Source: Mycolicibacterium stellerae
Lineage (GTDB): Bacteria > Actinomycetota > Actinomycetes > Mycobacteriales > Mycobacteriaceae
Length of the DNA stretch: 64,000 nt
Direction: 5' to 3'
Assembly: GCF_003719305.1 (NCBI RefSeq)
Contig: NZ_RARC01000035.1
Span: 1 to 64,000, forward strand
In this document: positions 18,240 to 26,233 of the stretch, one piece after another
How the letters are laid out: each line of letters opens with the position of its first letter
How positions within the stretch are numbered: position 1 is the first letter of the stretch
Position numbers and translations under genes: made by a program
Notes under the pieces: generated by a model
The model's input: only the letters and a program-made list of their open reading frames with translations
The model's database searches: none
What the model was told of the DNA's origin: nothing

Positions 18240-18252
18240 CCCGTATGTCCAC
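18240..18252 (+). repeat. att core, right copy (13-bp direct repeat)
   Basis: CCCGTATGTCCAC, identical to 11592-11604. It lies immediately before the codons of the interrupted chromosomal metallohydrolase gene and overlaps the possible GTG start of the integrase. Confidence 0.8.
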
Positions 18253-18412
18253 AGAAGTGGCGCTGCACGAGGTCGCCCATCACCTGTGTGACGCGGACCC
18301 GCCGCACGGACGCGAGTTCGTCGCGACGTTCTGCGAACTCGCCGAGGCGGTGATGGGTGCGGAGGTCGGCCACGTGCTGCGGGTCGTGTACGCCAAGGAG
18401 GGGGTGCGGTAG
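18245..18412 (+). pseudogene. 3' fragment of the chromosomal Rv0185-type metallohydrolase gene
   Basis: Only the C-terminal 55 residues remain: MSTEVALHEVAHHL carries HExxH, then HGREFVATFCELAE...MGAEVGHVLRVVYAKEGVR, the family's third-ligand region and end. The first ~110 codons are missing because the element junction falls 5 to 10 codons before the zinc motif. The ATG at 18245 lies within the att core, so expression of a short stub is conceivable, but the fold would be incomplete. In M. tuberculosis this gene (Rv0185) sits near the O-methyltransferase Rv0187, as here, which marks the right border as core chromosome. The 5' half is not found anywhere in the window. Confidence 0.8.
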
Positions 18413-18489
18413 TCGGATGACGATCAAGCGGCGAGGTACGAGCCGCGTTGAGGAGTCCGGCAATCCCACCTAGCGGTAACGTCGAACGG

Positions 18490-19152
18490 GTGACCAAGCC
18501 GGACCCCAAATCCCTTGACGAGGTGTTCAACCGGGTGTTGCACACGGAGGACGACGCACTGCGCGCAGCGCGGGAATCCGCTGCGGCCGCGGATATGCCG
18601 GCCATCGAGGTGTCGGCGCAACACGGGAGGCTGCTGTCGCTGCTGGCGCGGATGTCCAATGCAAAGCGGGTGCTGGAGATCGGCACGCTGGCCGGCTACA
18701 GCACGATCAACCTGGCGCGCGGTGTCGGGCCCGACGGGCGCGTCGTCACGCTGGAATTCGAGCCGCGGCATGCGGAGGTGGCGCGGAAGAACTTCGAGCG
18801 CGCCGGGGTCGCCGACCGTGTCGAGGTCATCGTCGGTGCCGCGCTGGACTCGTTGCCGCGATTGGCGGAACGCGGTGAGGTCTTCGACATGTTCTTCATC
18901 GACGCCGACAAGGAGAACAACGTCGGGTATGTCGAGTGGGCGGTCAAGCTGGGCAGGTCGGGGTCAGTCATCGTGGTGGACAACATCTCTCGGATGGGCC
19001 GGGTGCTGAACCCCGCCGACGATGATCGCCAGGCCAAGGCCATCCGCGACATGCTCGACATGATGGGCGAAAGCCCGCACCTCGACGCCGCGGCGATCCA
19101 AACGGTCGGCACGAAGGACTGGGACGGCTTCGCGGTGGCGCTGGTCAAGTAG
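18490..19152 (+). CDS. SAM-dependent O-methyltransferase (class I, Rv0187-like)
   Basis: A 220-aa protein from GTG 18490. VLEIGTLAGYSTINLARG is motif I for SAM, VVTLEFEPRHAEVARKNF motif II, and FDMFFIDADKENN provides the metal-binding Asp of the catechol/caffeoyl-CoA methyltransferase family (O-methyltransferase 3). These enzymes methylate a catechol-type hydroxyl with a divalent cation; the natural substrate in mycobacteria is not settled. It is the first intact chromosomal gene right of the island. No strong ribosome site precedes the GTG, so the start is probable rather than certain. Confidence 0.9.
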   Translation: MTKPDPKSLDEVFNRVLHTEDDALRAARESAAAADMPAIEVSAQHGRLLSLLARMSNAKRVLEIGTLAGYSTINLARGVGPDGRVVTLEFEPRHAEVARKNFERAGVADRVEVIVGAALDSLPRLAERGEVFDMFFIDADKENNVGYVEWAVKLGRSGSVIVVDNISRMGRVLNPADDDRQAKAIRDMLDMMGESPHLDAAAIQTVGTKDWDGFAVALVK

Positions 19153-19227
19153 CCCGGACTCTCGAATTAGGGACCGACCTCGGCCCGCGTGCATGCGTGA
19201 CGTGCCTTGAGTGTTGACCCGAAAGGA

Positions 19228-20565
19228 TTAGAGGAGCACGTGATGAGTGTCGATGTCGATGGCAGTGCCATAGGGTCGCGACAGGTCGGCGAGGCCCGCC
19301 AGGATGCGCTGCGCGTCCTGGGGTTCTGCCAGTTGCGGTGTCCCGCGGCGACTGCGGGATTGATCTCGGCCCAGCGTCAACGGGTGCAGGACGGCGTCGG
19401 TGAGTACGCCGTTGGTGAAGGTGAACTCTGGCAAGGCTGATTCCCAAAATCGCGGCTCCGCGGCGTAGCCGGTCACCACGTCGTAGAGGTCGGCTGCGGT
19501 GGAGTTCAGCGGCAGGCCCTGCTGCTCATACACCTCGACTGGGAAGGCGGAGATGGTTTCGAGGTTGAACACGAAGTTGCCCAGCGAGTAGCAGATTGGC
19601 CGGCCGTGGTAGATCTCGATGCCGCGCAGCATGTGTGGGCCGTGCCCGATGATGGCGTGGGCGCCGGCGTCGATGAGTGTGTGCGCCAGTGGCTGCAAGA
19701 ACTCTGCGGGCACATCGTTGTTCCAGCGGCCTTGGATGCCTTCGTGACAGTGCAGTCCGACGAGGACGATATCGGCCTGCCGGGCGGCTTCTCGCACAAC
19801 GGCTTTCAACGCGTCGACGTCGCGGGTCAACGCGTCGGTCTGAATGCGGGGTGTGTCGTCGGGTACGAAGTGCACGCCGTCCACGGCGATGCCGCCTGGC
19901 GGTGGTGGGTCGTAGACGTTGCGGTCGGGGTAGGGGAAGTGGATGCCAGGGGCGGTGGTGTGGCCGGCCGTGACGTTGACCCCGGTCTCGGCCAAAGTCT
20001 CCCGCAAGACCTCGAAGCGGTCGGTGCGGACGTAATGGGTCTTCTGGACGCGTACGGGGGCGATACCCGGTCGACCGGCGTCCTCGATGCCGGGGTCGGC
20101 GGCCAGCGCAAGGCGGGCATTGCTCGAACCTGCGGCGATGAACGCGACGCGCCCACCAGCGGTGTCGAGGTAGCGGGGTTTGCGCGCCTCTCGCAAGGTG
20201 CGGCCGGCGCCGGCGTAGGGCAATTTACGGTGGTCGAATTCGTCGAGTGTGGCGGCCAGGCCGTCGGTGCCGTAGTCGGTGGCGTGGTTGTTGGCCAGAC
20301 CGAAGAGGTTGATGCCGAGCCACTCGAATTCGTCGAGCAAGGCGGGGTCGACGCCGAGTGGCGTGCCATGCATCGTGGTGGCCGGGTGCCGTGGTGGTGG
20401 TGGCAGCACCATCTCGACGTTGGTGACGGTGACGTCGGCGTCGCGGAGTAGCCCGACGAGGTCGAGGAAAGAGGGCGAGGTATCGGCGGAGATGGGGTGG
20501 GTGAGGATGGCGTCGCCGGTGGCGGCCACCCGGATCGTCGTATTCACTGATACCTCCGTGGTCAT
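19228..20565 (-). CDS. CapA-family metallophosphatase-like protein
   Basis: About 445 aa. RVAATGDAILTHPI, VTNVEMVLPP, GLANNHATDYG and VGLHCHEG...IIGHGPHMLRG are the CapA/PGA_cap blocks with the Asp, Asn-His and His-x-His residues of the calcineurin-like metal site. CapA takes part in poly-glutamate capsule export, but many actinobacterial paralogues are cytoplasmic and of unknown role; no signal peptide is seen. The start at ATG 20565 avoids overlap with the SDR gene (an open frame continues to 20610). It is the last cistron of the leftward acyl-CoA operon, 41 bases after the SDR, an unusual neighbour for this family. Confidence 0.85.
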   Translation of the reverse strand: MTTEVSVNTTIRVAATGDAILTHPISADTSPSFLDLVGLLRDADVTVTNVEMVLPPPPRHPATTMHGTPLGVDPALLDEFEWLGINLFGLANNHATDYGTDGLAATLDEFDHRKLPYAGAGRTLREARKPRYLDTAGGRVAFIAAGSSNARLALAADPGIEDAGRPGIAPVRVQKTHYVRTDRFEVLRETLAETGVNVTAGHTTAPGIHFPYPDRNVYDPPPPGGIAVDGVHFVPDDTPRIQTDALTRDVDALKAVVREAARQADIVLVGLHCHEGIQGRWNNDVPAEFLQPLAHTLIDAGAHAIIGHGPHMLRGIEIYHGRPICYSLGNFVFNLETISAFPVEVYEQQGLPLNSTAADLYDVVTGYAAEPRFWESALPEFTFTNGVLTDAVLHPLTLGRDQSRSRRGTPQLAEPQDAQRILAGLADLSRPYGTAIDIDTHHVLL

Positions 20566-20606
20566 GGACGCTCTTCGGCTCGCGGTTGCGGGATGTGGGG
20601 GCCGGT

Positions 20607-21365
20607 TCATTTTGGTGGCATCCGGATGGCGCCGTCGAGGCGGATCGTTTCGCCGTTGAGCATCGGGTTGGCGATGAGGTGCGAGACCAGCTGGGCGTAC
20701 TCGTTGGGTTTGCCGAGCCGGCTGGGGTGGGGGACAGCGGCGCCAAGGGTCTTCTGTGCGGGTTCGGGAAGGCCGAGCAGCATCGGTGTTTCGAAGATGC
20801 CGGGGGCCACCGTCATCACCCGGATCTGGTGTTCGGCGAGGTCGCGGGCGGCCGTCAAGGTGAGTCCATGCACGCCGGCCTTGGATGCGCTGTAGGCGGC
20901 CTGGCCGATCTGTCCGTCGAACGCTGCGACGGAGGCGGTCATGACGATGACACCGCGGTCACCGTCGTCGGGCTCATTGCGCTGCATGCGCTCGGCCACC
21001 AACCGCAGCACGTTGAACGTGCCGACCAGGTTGATATTGATTACTTTCTGGAAGTGGTCGAGGTCGTGGGGCCCGCGCTTGCCCAGGATTCGTGCTGGTG
21101 GGGCGATTCCGGCGCAGTTGACGGCGACGCGCAGCGGGGCGTCGCCGAAGGCGTCCAGCGCCTCTTCGACGTCGCCGGGGGCGGTGACGTCGGCTCGGAC
21201 GAAGTGGCAACGGGGGCCGACCTGTTGTGCAGCGTCGGTGCCCGCCTCCGCCGACAGATCGACGATCACTACGTGTGCGCCCTGGTCGTGCAGCTGTCTG
21301 GCGGTGGCCAGGCCCAGTCCCGAGGCTCCGCCAGTGATCAGTGCGCCTTGTCCATCGATGTTCAT
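20607..21365 (-). CDS. SDR-family 3-hydroxyacyl-CoA dehydrogenase-like oxidoreductase
   Basis: A 252-aa classical short-chain dehydrogenase: ALITGGASGLGLATA cofactor loop, VDLS after beta-2 (an Asp, favouring NAD), NCAG, and the YSASKAG catalytic pair. The overall sequence resembles the HSD10/type II 3-hydroxyacyl-CoA dehydrogenases, which oxidise 3-hydroxyacyl-CoA or hydroxysteroids. Its start codon shares one base with the stop of the upstream acyl-CoA dehydrogenase, so it is translationally coupled within a beta-oxidation operon. Confidence 0.9.
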   Translation of the reverse strand: MNIDGQGALITGGASGLGLATARQLHDQGAHVVIVDLSAEAGTDAAQQVGPRCHFVRADVTAPGDVEEALDAFGDAPLRVAVNCAGIAPPARILGKRGPHDLDHFQKVININLVGTFNVLRLVAERMQRNEPDDGDRGVIVMTASVAAFDGQIGQAAYSASKAGVHGLTLTAARDLAEHQIRVMTVAPGIFETPMLLGLPEPAQKTLGAAVPHPSRLGKPNEYAQLVSHLIANPMLNGETIRLDGAIRMPPK

Positions 21366-22396
21366 CAGAGAGTCCCGTCGGTGAGTCGTGAAAGTTCGTG
21401 CTGGTCGGATGATTGGGCGGTCAGGGCCTGCCAGATGTCGCCGTTGTAGTGGGAGCGCACCAGGTCGGAGATGTGGTTGGACCAGCTAAATTCGGTGCCG
21501 TACTCGTCGCGCCAAGCCCACAGCCGAGAGGTGTAGTGCTGCAGGGGATATTCGGTCGTCAGACCCATAGCGCCGTGGAGTTGATGCGCCGATTGCGCGA
21601 CCTTGGTGGCGACGATGGAGGTCTGCACCTTGGCTGCGGCGATCGCCAGTGAAGCTTCGGCGTCCAGGGCGGCACCGGCATGGGCGGTGTGATCGACGGC
21701 GGACTGCACCGCGGTTTCGGCGGCTGCGACCTCGGTAGCCATCGCAGCCAAGCCGTGTTGGACCACCTGGTGGCTGGACAGAGGGCGGCCGAACTGGGTG
21801 CGTGCGGCGGTGTAGCTGATCGACAATTGCAGGCAGGCACGCAACGCCCCCAAGATCTGGGCGCTGCGTCCGAGCGCACCGAGCAATTCAGTCTCGACGA
21901 CCACCGACGGGTCGCAGTGCAGGACAGAACCGCGCAGGAGGGCTCGGCCCGCGTGGTCAGGCTGGGTGCGCAGCAGCGCCGTCCCGCCCCCGGCTGTGCG
22001 TCCAACCACCCAGAGGTGTTCGCAGCCCGTCGTGTCACCGGCGGTGGTCGAGGCGATGTCGAGATGGTCACCAGGCAGGGAGCCAAGCCAAGAGACGCGG
22101 GCGATCCCCACCGACAATGTGCCCTCGGGCAACGCGGTGCCCGAGGAGGCCGCCAGATGCCCGGCCATCAGGAGAGGTTCGGTGAGCGGGCCGTCGAGCC
22201 CGGCTTGAGCTGCCCGCGCAATGACGCTGACGGCATCGGACAGCTCACCGCCCACACCACCAAGTTCTTCGACCAGCCCGACGCGGGTCAGGCCGCTGCC
22301 GGCCAACGCGTTCCAGGTCGCAGAGCCGACCGAACAGCCCACGCTGCCTGCCCCGGTACCGAGGATCTGGGTGAGGAGATCTTCCACTTCAGTCAT
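21365..22396 (-). CDS. Acyl-CoA dehydrogenase, short partner subunit
   Basis: A 343-aa ACAD-family protein. The C-terminal half carries the typical helical bundle (RTQFGRPLSSHQVVQHGLA...HQLHGAMGLTTEYPL). The N-terminal half lacks the clear flavin-contact motifs of standard enzymes. Paired ACAD genes of this kind in mycobacteria (for example ChsE1/ChsE2) form alpha2beta2 enzymes in which each subunit gives part of the active site; a four-base overlap with the other ACAD supports this. The substrate is probably a bulky CoA ester. Confidence 0.88.
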   Translation of the reverse strand: MTEVEDLLTQILGTGAGSVGCSVGSATWNALAGSGLTRVGLVEELGGVGGELSDAVSVIARAAQAGLDGPLTEPLLMAGHLAASSGTALPEGTLSVGIARVSWLGSLPGDHLDIASTTAGDTTGCEHLWVVGRTAGGGTALLRTQPDHAGRALLRGSVLHCDPSVVVETELLGALGRSAQILGALRACLQLSISYTAARTQFGRPLSSHQVVQHGLAAMATEVAAAETAVQSAVDHTAHAGAALDAEASLAIAAAKVQTSIVATKVAQSAHQLHGAMGLTTEYPLQHYTSRLWAWRDEYGTEFSWSNHISDLVRSHYNGDIWQALTAQSSDQHELSRLTDGTL

Positions 22397-23559
22397 GACA
22401 CTCCCAAGGCACCGGCGATGATGCCGCGCATGATCTCGTTGGTGCCGCCGCGCAGCGTGAATCCCGGTGCGTGGGTTTGGGCGTGATGGAGATGCTCGCT
22501 GAGCTGTACGCGCCGCGCGGCGTCCGTCAACGTGGGAAGCCAGCGGCGGGCGATCTGAATGCTGTCGTTCTCCAGCGTGGTGCCGAGGTCTTTGACCACC
22601 GCTGCGGCCACACCGGGTGCGACAGGGCCATCGAGGTGATGGCTGATCCGCGCGGACATCGCGCGCAACACGCTGAGTCGGGCGACCAGGGAACCCACGT
22701 CGGCGTCGCGGGCGGGATTGGCGCCGATGCCGGTCAATCCGTCGACCATGGGGAAGGTTGACAAGAACCGTTCCGGCCCGCTGCGTTCGAAGCCGAGTTC
22801 GCCGAGCACCTGACGCCAGCCGTTCCCCACGGCACCGAGGACCATCACGTCCTCGACGTGTACGTCATCGAAGGTGACCTCGCAGAAATGGGTTCTGCCG
22901 CCCAGCATTTCGATGGGACGCACGGTGATGCCGGGGGCGCTCATGTCGATGATGACCTGGGTCAAGGCGTCGGTGGTCTTCTGGCCGGGGACGCCGGTGC
23001 GCACCAGCGCCAGCATGAACTGCGACTTGTCGGCGTGGCTGGTCCATATCTTGGCTCCGGTGATCGACCAGCCGGTGTCGGTGCGGGTGGCGCGGGTGCG
23101 GATCGACCCCAGATCAGACCCGGACTCCGGCTCGCTCATGCCGATGCAGAAGAAGACGTCCCCGCGGGCCAGGGCGGGCAGAAAGAACTGGCGCTGGGCT
23201 TCTGTTCCGTGGCGCAGCAGGCCGGGCCCGATCTGGCGATCGGAGAACCAGTGCGCGGCGACCGGCGCGCCGGCGGCCAGAAGTTCCTCCATGACCGCGA
23301 AGCGGGTCATCGTCGAGGCGTCGCGGCCTCCGTAGCAGGCGGGCCAGGTCATGCCGATCCAGCCGTGGCGGCCGAGTTCACGGGAGAACGCCGGCGAATG
23401 TCCGGACAGCCAGCTGTCACACGCGGGTGTCATCAACCCTTGCTCGAGGGCGTCTGCAAGGAAGTCGCGCACGCGCGCACGCTCAGCGACGGTCTCCGGC
23501 GTTTCGGCGGTGATCGACTCCCGGAAGATGTTCAGGTCAGCGGTGGCGGGTGTCGTCAT
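22393..23559 (-). CDS. Acyl-CoA dehydrogenase, partner subunit
   Basis: A 388-aa ACAD with GMTWPACYGGRDAS near the N-terminus, FFCIGMSEPESGSDLGSI (the flavin/substrate loop), WSITGAKIWTSHADKSQFML and the C-terminal RGGTNEIMRGIIA flavin-contact signature. It keeps the elements the 21365-22396 protein lacks, consistent with a heteromeric pair that introduces the 2,3-double bond into an acyl-CoA using FAD. It overlaps both neighbours by four bases. Confidence 0.92.
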   Translation of the reverse strand: MTTPATADLNIFRESITAETPETVAERARVRDFLADALEQGLMTPACDSWLSGHSPAFSRELGRHGWIGMTWPACYGGRDASTMTRFAVMEELLAAGAPVAAHWFSDRQIGPGLLRHGTEAQRQFFLPALARGDVFFCIGMSEPESGSDLGSIRTRATRTDTGWSITGAKIWTSHADKSQFMLALVRTGVPGQKTTDALTQVIIDMSAPGITVRPIEMLGGRTHFCEVTFDDVHVEDVMVLGAVGNGWRQVLGELGFERSGPERFLSTFPMVDGLTGIGANPARDADVGSLVARLSVLRAMSARISHHLDGPVAPGVAAAVVKDLGTTLENDSIQIARRWLPTLTDAARRVQLSEHLHHAQTHAPGFTLRGGTNEIMRGIIAGALGVS

Positions 23560-24290
23560 CGCAACCCCGCAAACGCGTCCCGGAACGCGGCGGTGTCCAT
23601 GCTGGAAAGCTGCTCGCGCAGTTCGTATTCCAGCGCCTCGTCGTGACTGCGCCAGGATTCCCCGGCGGTCAGAGTCGCCTTGATCTGCGCCACCAGCTCA
23701 CGGGGTGCGCGGGCGGCCACAGCGCACATCTGCAGCGCGGTGCCCAACAACTGATCATCGGGTACGCAGTCCCAGGCCAGCCCCATCCGGGCGGCCTGCG
23801 CGCCGTCGACTTTGGCCCCGAACACAGTCAGAGCCGCGGCGGTCTGCGGGCCGGCGAGTTCGCGCAGCATCCAGGTGCAGCCCCCACCGGGATGGATGGG
23901 GATCCGCACGAAGCGGGCATCGAACACCGCCGAGACCGCGGCGACCCGCAGATCGCAGGCCAATGCAAGGTTGAGTCCTGCACCCACGGCGGGACCGTTG
24001 ACCGCGGCGACCGTAGGCAGTGAACACCGGCGCACGTGCAGGAACGCCGCATAAATGGCGGTGAGTTCGCTCGCCTCGGCAGCGGCCAGCAGGCGGCGGT
24101 CCGCGCCGGCGCAGAACGTGCTGCCTGCGCCGGTCAAAACCACCGCATGCACGGCGGGGTTGGCCTGCAACTCGTCGACCGCGGCGATCAGTTCATCGGC
24201 CAGCGCCAGCGTTATGGCGTTGCGCTGCACCGGATCATCGAGGGTGATCACCCCGACCCCATCCACTTCGCGAACCTTCACTACTGCCAT
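23556..24290 (-). CDS. Enoyl-CoA hydratase/isomerase family protein
   Basis: A 244-aa crotonase. TGAGSTFCAGADRRLL and VNGPAVGAGLNLALACDL form the oxyanion hole. The position of the general-base Glu pair (usually in the GxxPxxGG segment) reads IPIHPGGGC, so hydration chemistry is uncertain and isomerase activity is possible. It is the first gene of the leftward operon, with a strong AAAAGGAG ribosome site and a promoter in the gap that holds the 24305 palindrome. Confidence 0.9.
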   Translation of the reverse strand: MAVVKVREVDGVGVITLDDPVQRNAITLALADELIAAVDELQANPAVHAVVLTGAGSTFCAGADRRLLAAAEASELTAIYAAFLHVRRCSLPTVAAVNGPAVGAGLNLALACDLRVAAVSAVFDARFVRIPIHPGGGCTWMLRELAGPQTAAALTVFGAKVDGAQAARMGLAWDCVPDDQLLGTALQMCAVAARAPRELVAQIKATLTAGESWRSHDEALEYELREQLSSMDTAAFRDAFAGLR

Positions 24291-24304
24291 GTGCCACTCC
24301 TTTT

Positions 24305-24349
24305 CGCAAGTTACTTGCGCATTGGGCGAATCTGTCGCAAGATTAACCT
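24305..24349. promoter_or_regulatory. Divergent promoter with a perfect 15-bp palindrome
   Basis: CGCAAGTTACTTGCG (24305-24319) is a perfect inverted repeat with 6-bp arms, and a further CGCAAG half-site lies at 24336-24341. Between them and the rightward gene, TAACCT (24344-24349, plus) and TAATCT (reverse of 24340-24345, minus) are overlapping TANNNT -10 elements. A repressor bound here could switch both acyl-CoA operons together. The size of the palindrome suits a TetR-type protein; the nearest encoded acyl-type regulator is the GntR at 32763. Confidence 0.6.
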
Positions 24350-24437
24350 AATGGCGGCGAGAACGAAACCAGCTCGCCACATCTGAGGCCAGCGCCGACC
24401 GGGATCTGCCGGTCGCACCTCGATCGAAAGGGCGGGA

Positions 24438-25340
24438 ATGACCAGCAGGGTTGTCGTAGTGACGGGAGCCGGGCGAGGAATCGGAAGAGCGATCGCCGGA
24501 TCACTGGCCAAATCAGGCTGGGCTGTCATCGTCAACGACCTGGGTGCCGGTCCGCGGGGCGCTGGGGCAGATGCCGGACCGGCCGAAACCGCCGCCCAGG
24601 AGATTCGCGATGCCGGCGGTACCGCGATCGCCAGCGGCGCCGACATCAGCGACTGGGACGCCACCCGCGCCATGGTGCACTCCGCCGTGGAGGAATTCGG
24701 CCGCCTCGACGCCGTGGTGAACTGCGCAGGCATCCTGCGCGACAGCATCTTTCACAAGATGCCCGAAGCCGATTGGGACGCAGTGCTCAAGGTTCACCTC
24801 AAGGGATGCTTCGCGGTCAGCCGCGCCGCCGCCGAAGTGTTCCGGGCGCAATCGGGTGGCGCGTATGTGCACATGACCTCCACCGCTGGCCTGATCGGCA
24901 ACCTGGCTCAGGCCAACTACTCGGCCGCCAAACTCGGCATCGTCGGCTTGTCGCGGTCCATCGCTTTGGACATGGCGCGCTACAACGTGCGCTCGAATGC
25001 GATCGCGCCGTTCGCGTGGAGCCGGTTGATCGGCACGCTGCCCGAGGACACTCCCGAAGAGAAGGCAAGGGTGGCGCGGATGAAAGCCATGACGCCCGAT
25101 CAGATCGCCCCGCTGGTCGGGTTCCTGCTCAGCGCCGCCGCCGTCGACATCACCGGTCAGGTGTTCGTGGTGCGCGGCAACGAGGTCATGTTGATGAGCC
25201 AGCCCCGTCCGATCAAGACGATGGCACGTCCCGACGGCTGGACCGAGGAGACACTCGCCGGCCAGTTCGCCCCCGCGATCCGCAGCAGCCTGGTCCCGCT
25301 GGAGACCTCGCCGCAGTTGTTCTCCTACGACCCGGTGTAG
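24438..25340 (+). CDS. SDR-family dehydrogenase (MFE-2-like)
   Basis: A 300-aa SDR: VVVTGAGRGIGRAIAGSLA cofactor loop, NDLG after beta-2, NCAG, YSAAKLG catalytic Tyr/Lys, and a long C-terminal tail. The sequence is close to the dehydrogenase part of peroxisomal multifunctional enzyme type 2, which oxidises (3R)-hydroxyacyl-CoA with NAD. The MaoC-type hydratase that follows 20 bases later is the other half of that bifunctional enzyme in eukaryotes, so the two probably act in sequence on the same CoA ester. Confidence 0.9.
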   Translation: MTSRVVVVTGAGRGIGRAIAGSLAKSGWAVIVNDLGAGPRGAGADAGPAETAAQEIRDAGGTAIASGADISDWDATRAMVHSAVEEFGRLDAVVNCAGILRDSIFHKMPEADWDAVLKVHLKGCFAVSRAAAEVFRAQSGGAYVHMTSTAGLIGNLAQANYSAAKLGIVGLSRSIALDMARYNVRSNAIAPFAWSRLIGTLPEDTPEEKARVARMKAMTPDQIAPLVGFLLSAAAVDITGQVFVVRGNEVMLMSQPRPIKTMARPDGWTEETLAGQFAPAIRSSLVPLETSPQLFSYDPV

Positions 25341-25360
25341 CCGGAAAGGCCTGGGCTGCA

Positions 25361-26233
25361 ATGACGATCGATACCGACCGGCTTCTTGACTGGGAGTTTC
25401 CTGTCACCGAGCACACCTGCTCGGCGCGCGACGCGATGCTCTATGCCCTAGGAGTGGGGCTGGGAACCGACCCCAGCGACGGTACCGAACTCACCTACCT
25501 TTACGAGTGTGACCTGGCGGTGTTACCCACCATGGCGGCGGTCATCGGCCATCCAGGCCCGTGGTACGCCGACCCCGGCACCGGTATCGACTGGGTGCAT
25601 GTCGTGCACGGCGAGCAGTCCCTGCAGATCCACCGGCCGCTGGTCGCCGACAGCACGATGCGCTGCTACACCAGGGTGGTCGACGTCGAAGATAAAGGCG
25701 AGGGCCGCGGAGCGCTGGTGCGCTGGCAACGACGCCTCGTCGGCGCCGAGACGGGCGAGCCGGTGGCCACTGCGGACAGCACTCTGTTCTGCCGCAAGGA
25801 CGGCGGTTTCGGTGGTCCTTCCCGGCCCAAGAGGGCGCTGGCGGCCTGGCCGCAGGGTGAACCCACCGGCTCGGTGCGGCAACGCATCTCGCCGCGGGCG
25901 GGGCTGATCTACCGGCTCAGTGGCGACTACAACCCCGTACACGTCGACCCCAAGGTTGCGGTCGACGCCGGCTTCGATCGGCCCATCCTGCACGGACTGT
26001 GTACCTTCGCCCACGCCACGTGGGCGGTCCTGCGCGAAGTCGCCGACGGCGACGCCTCAGCCTTGGTGTCGGTTGCTGCCCGCTTCAAAGCCCCTGTGTA
26101 CCCCGGTCAGGATCTGCGCACCGATATCTGGCGAGACGGCACCACGATTCGGTTCCGCAGCTTTGTCGGCGCCGACACACTGGTCCTCGACAGCGGCCGC
26201 ATCGAGCTGCGGGAAGTGGAGGCACACCAGTGA
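25361..26233 (+). CDS. MaoC-like (2-enoyl-CoA hydratase 2) double-hotdog protein
   Basis: A 290-aa protein. The C-terminal hotdog carries YRLSGDYNPVHVDP...FDRPILHGLCTFAHA, the hydratase-2 motif with the catalytic Asp/His pair; the N-terminal half is a second, degenerate hotdog. It hydrates trans-2-enoyl-CoA to (3R)-hydroxyacyl-CoA. The start is ATG 25361, and its stop overlaps the next GTG start (GTGA). Within the operon it pairs with the SDR upstream. Confidence 0.92.
   Translation: MTIDTDRLLDWEFPVTEHTCSARDAMLYALGVGLGTDPSDGTELTYLYECDLAVLPTMAAVIGHPGPWYADPGTGIDWVHVVHGEQSLQIHRPLVADSTMRCYTRVVDVEDKGEGRGALVRWQRRLVGAETGEPVATADSTLFCRKDGGFGGPSRPKRALAAWPQGEPTGSVRQRISPRAGLIYRLSGDYNPVHVDPKVAVDAGFDRPILHGLCTFAHATWAVLREVADGDASALVSVAARFKAPVYPGQDLRTDIWRDGTTIRFRSFVGADTLVLDSGRIELREVEAHQ

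Larger units (their letters stand above)
11592..18252 (-). mobile_element. Tn554-like element: three tyrosine recombinases, a coiled-coil partner and an Rv0185-family gene
   Basis: About 6.6 kb bounded by perfect 13-bp direct repeats. All five genes read leftward and overlap their neighbours by 4-8 bases. The order (integrase, two larger degenerate recombinases, coiled-coil protein) is that of Tn554-type TnpA/TnpB/TnpC units, and the first gene starts right at the right end, as in Tn554. The only other gene is a metallohydrolase of the family the element has interrupted. GC is visibly lower than in the flank. Confidence 0.8.

Noticed and set aside
1..18252. CRISPR array or tRNA att site for the island
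   Set aside because: No regularly spaced repeats and no tRNA-like cloverleaf were found; the insertion site is a protein-coding gene instead.
19606..20451. Long plus-strand frame opposite the CapA gene
   Set aside because: Gly/Val-rich translation typical of the antisense of high-GC genes; CapA on the minus strand explains the region.
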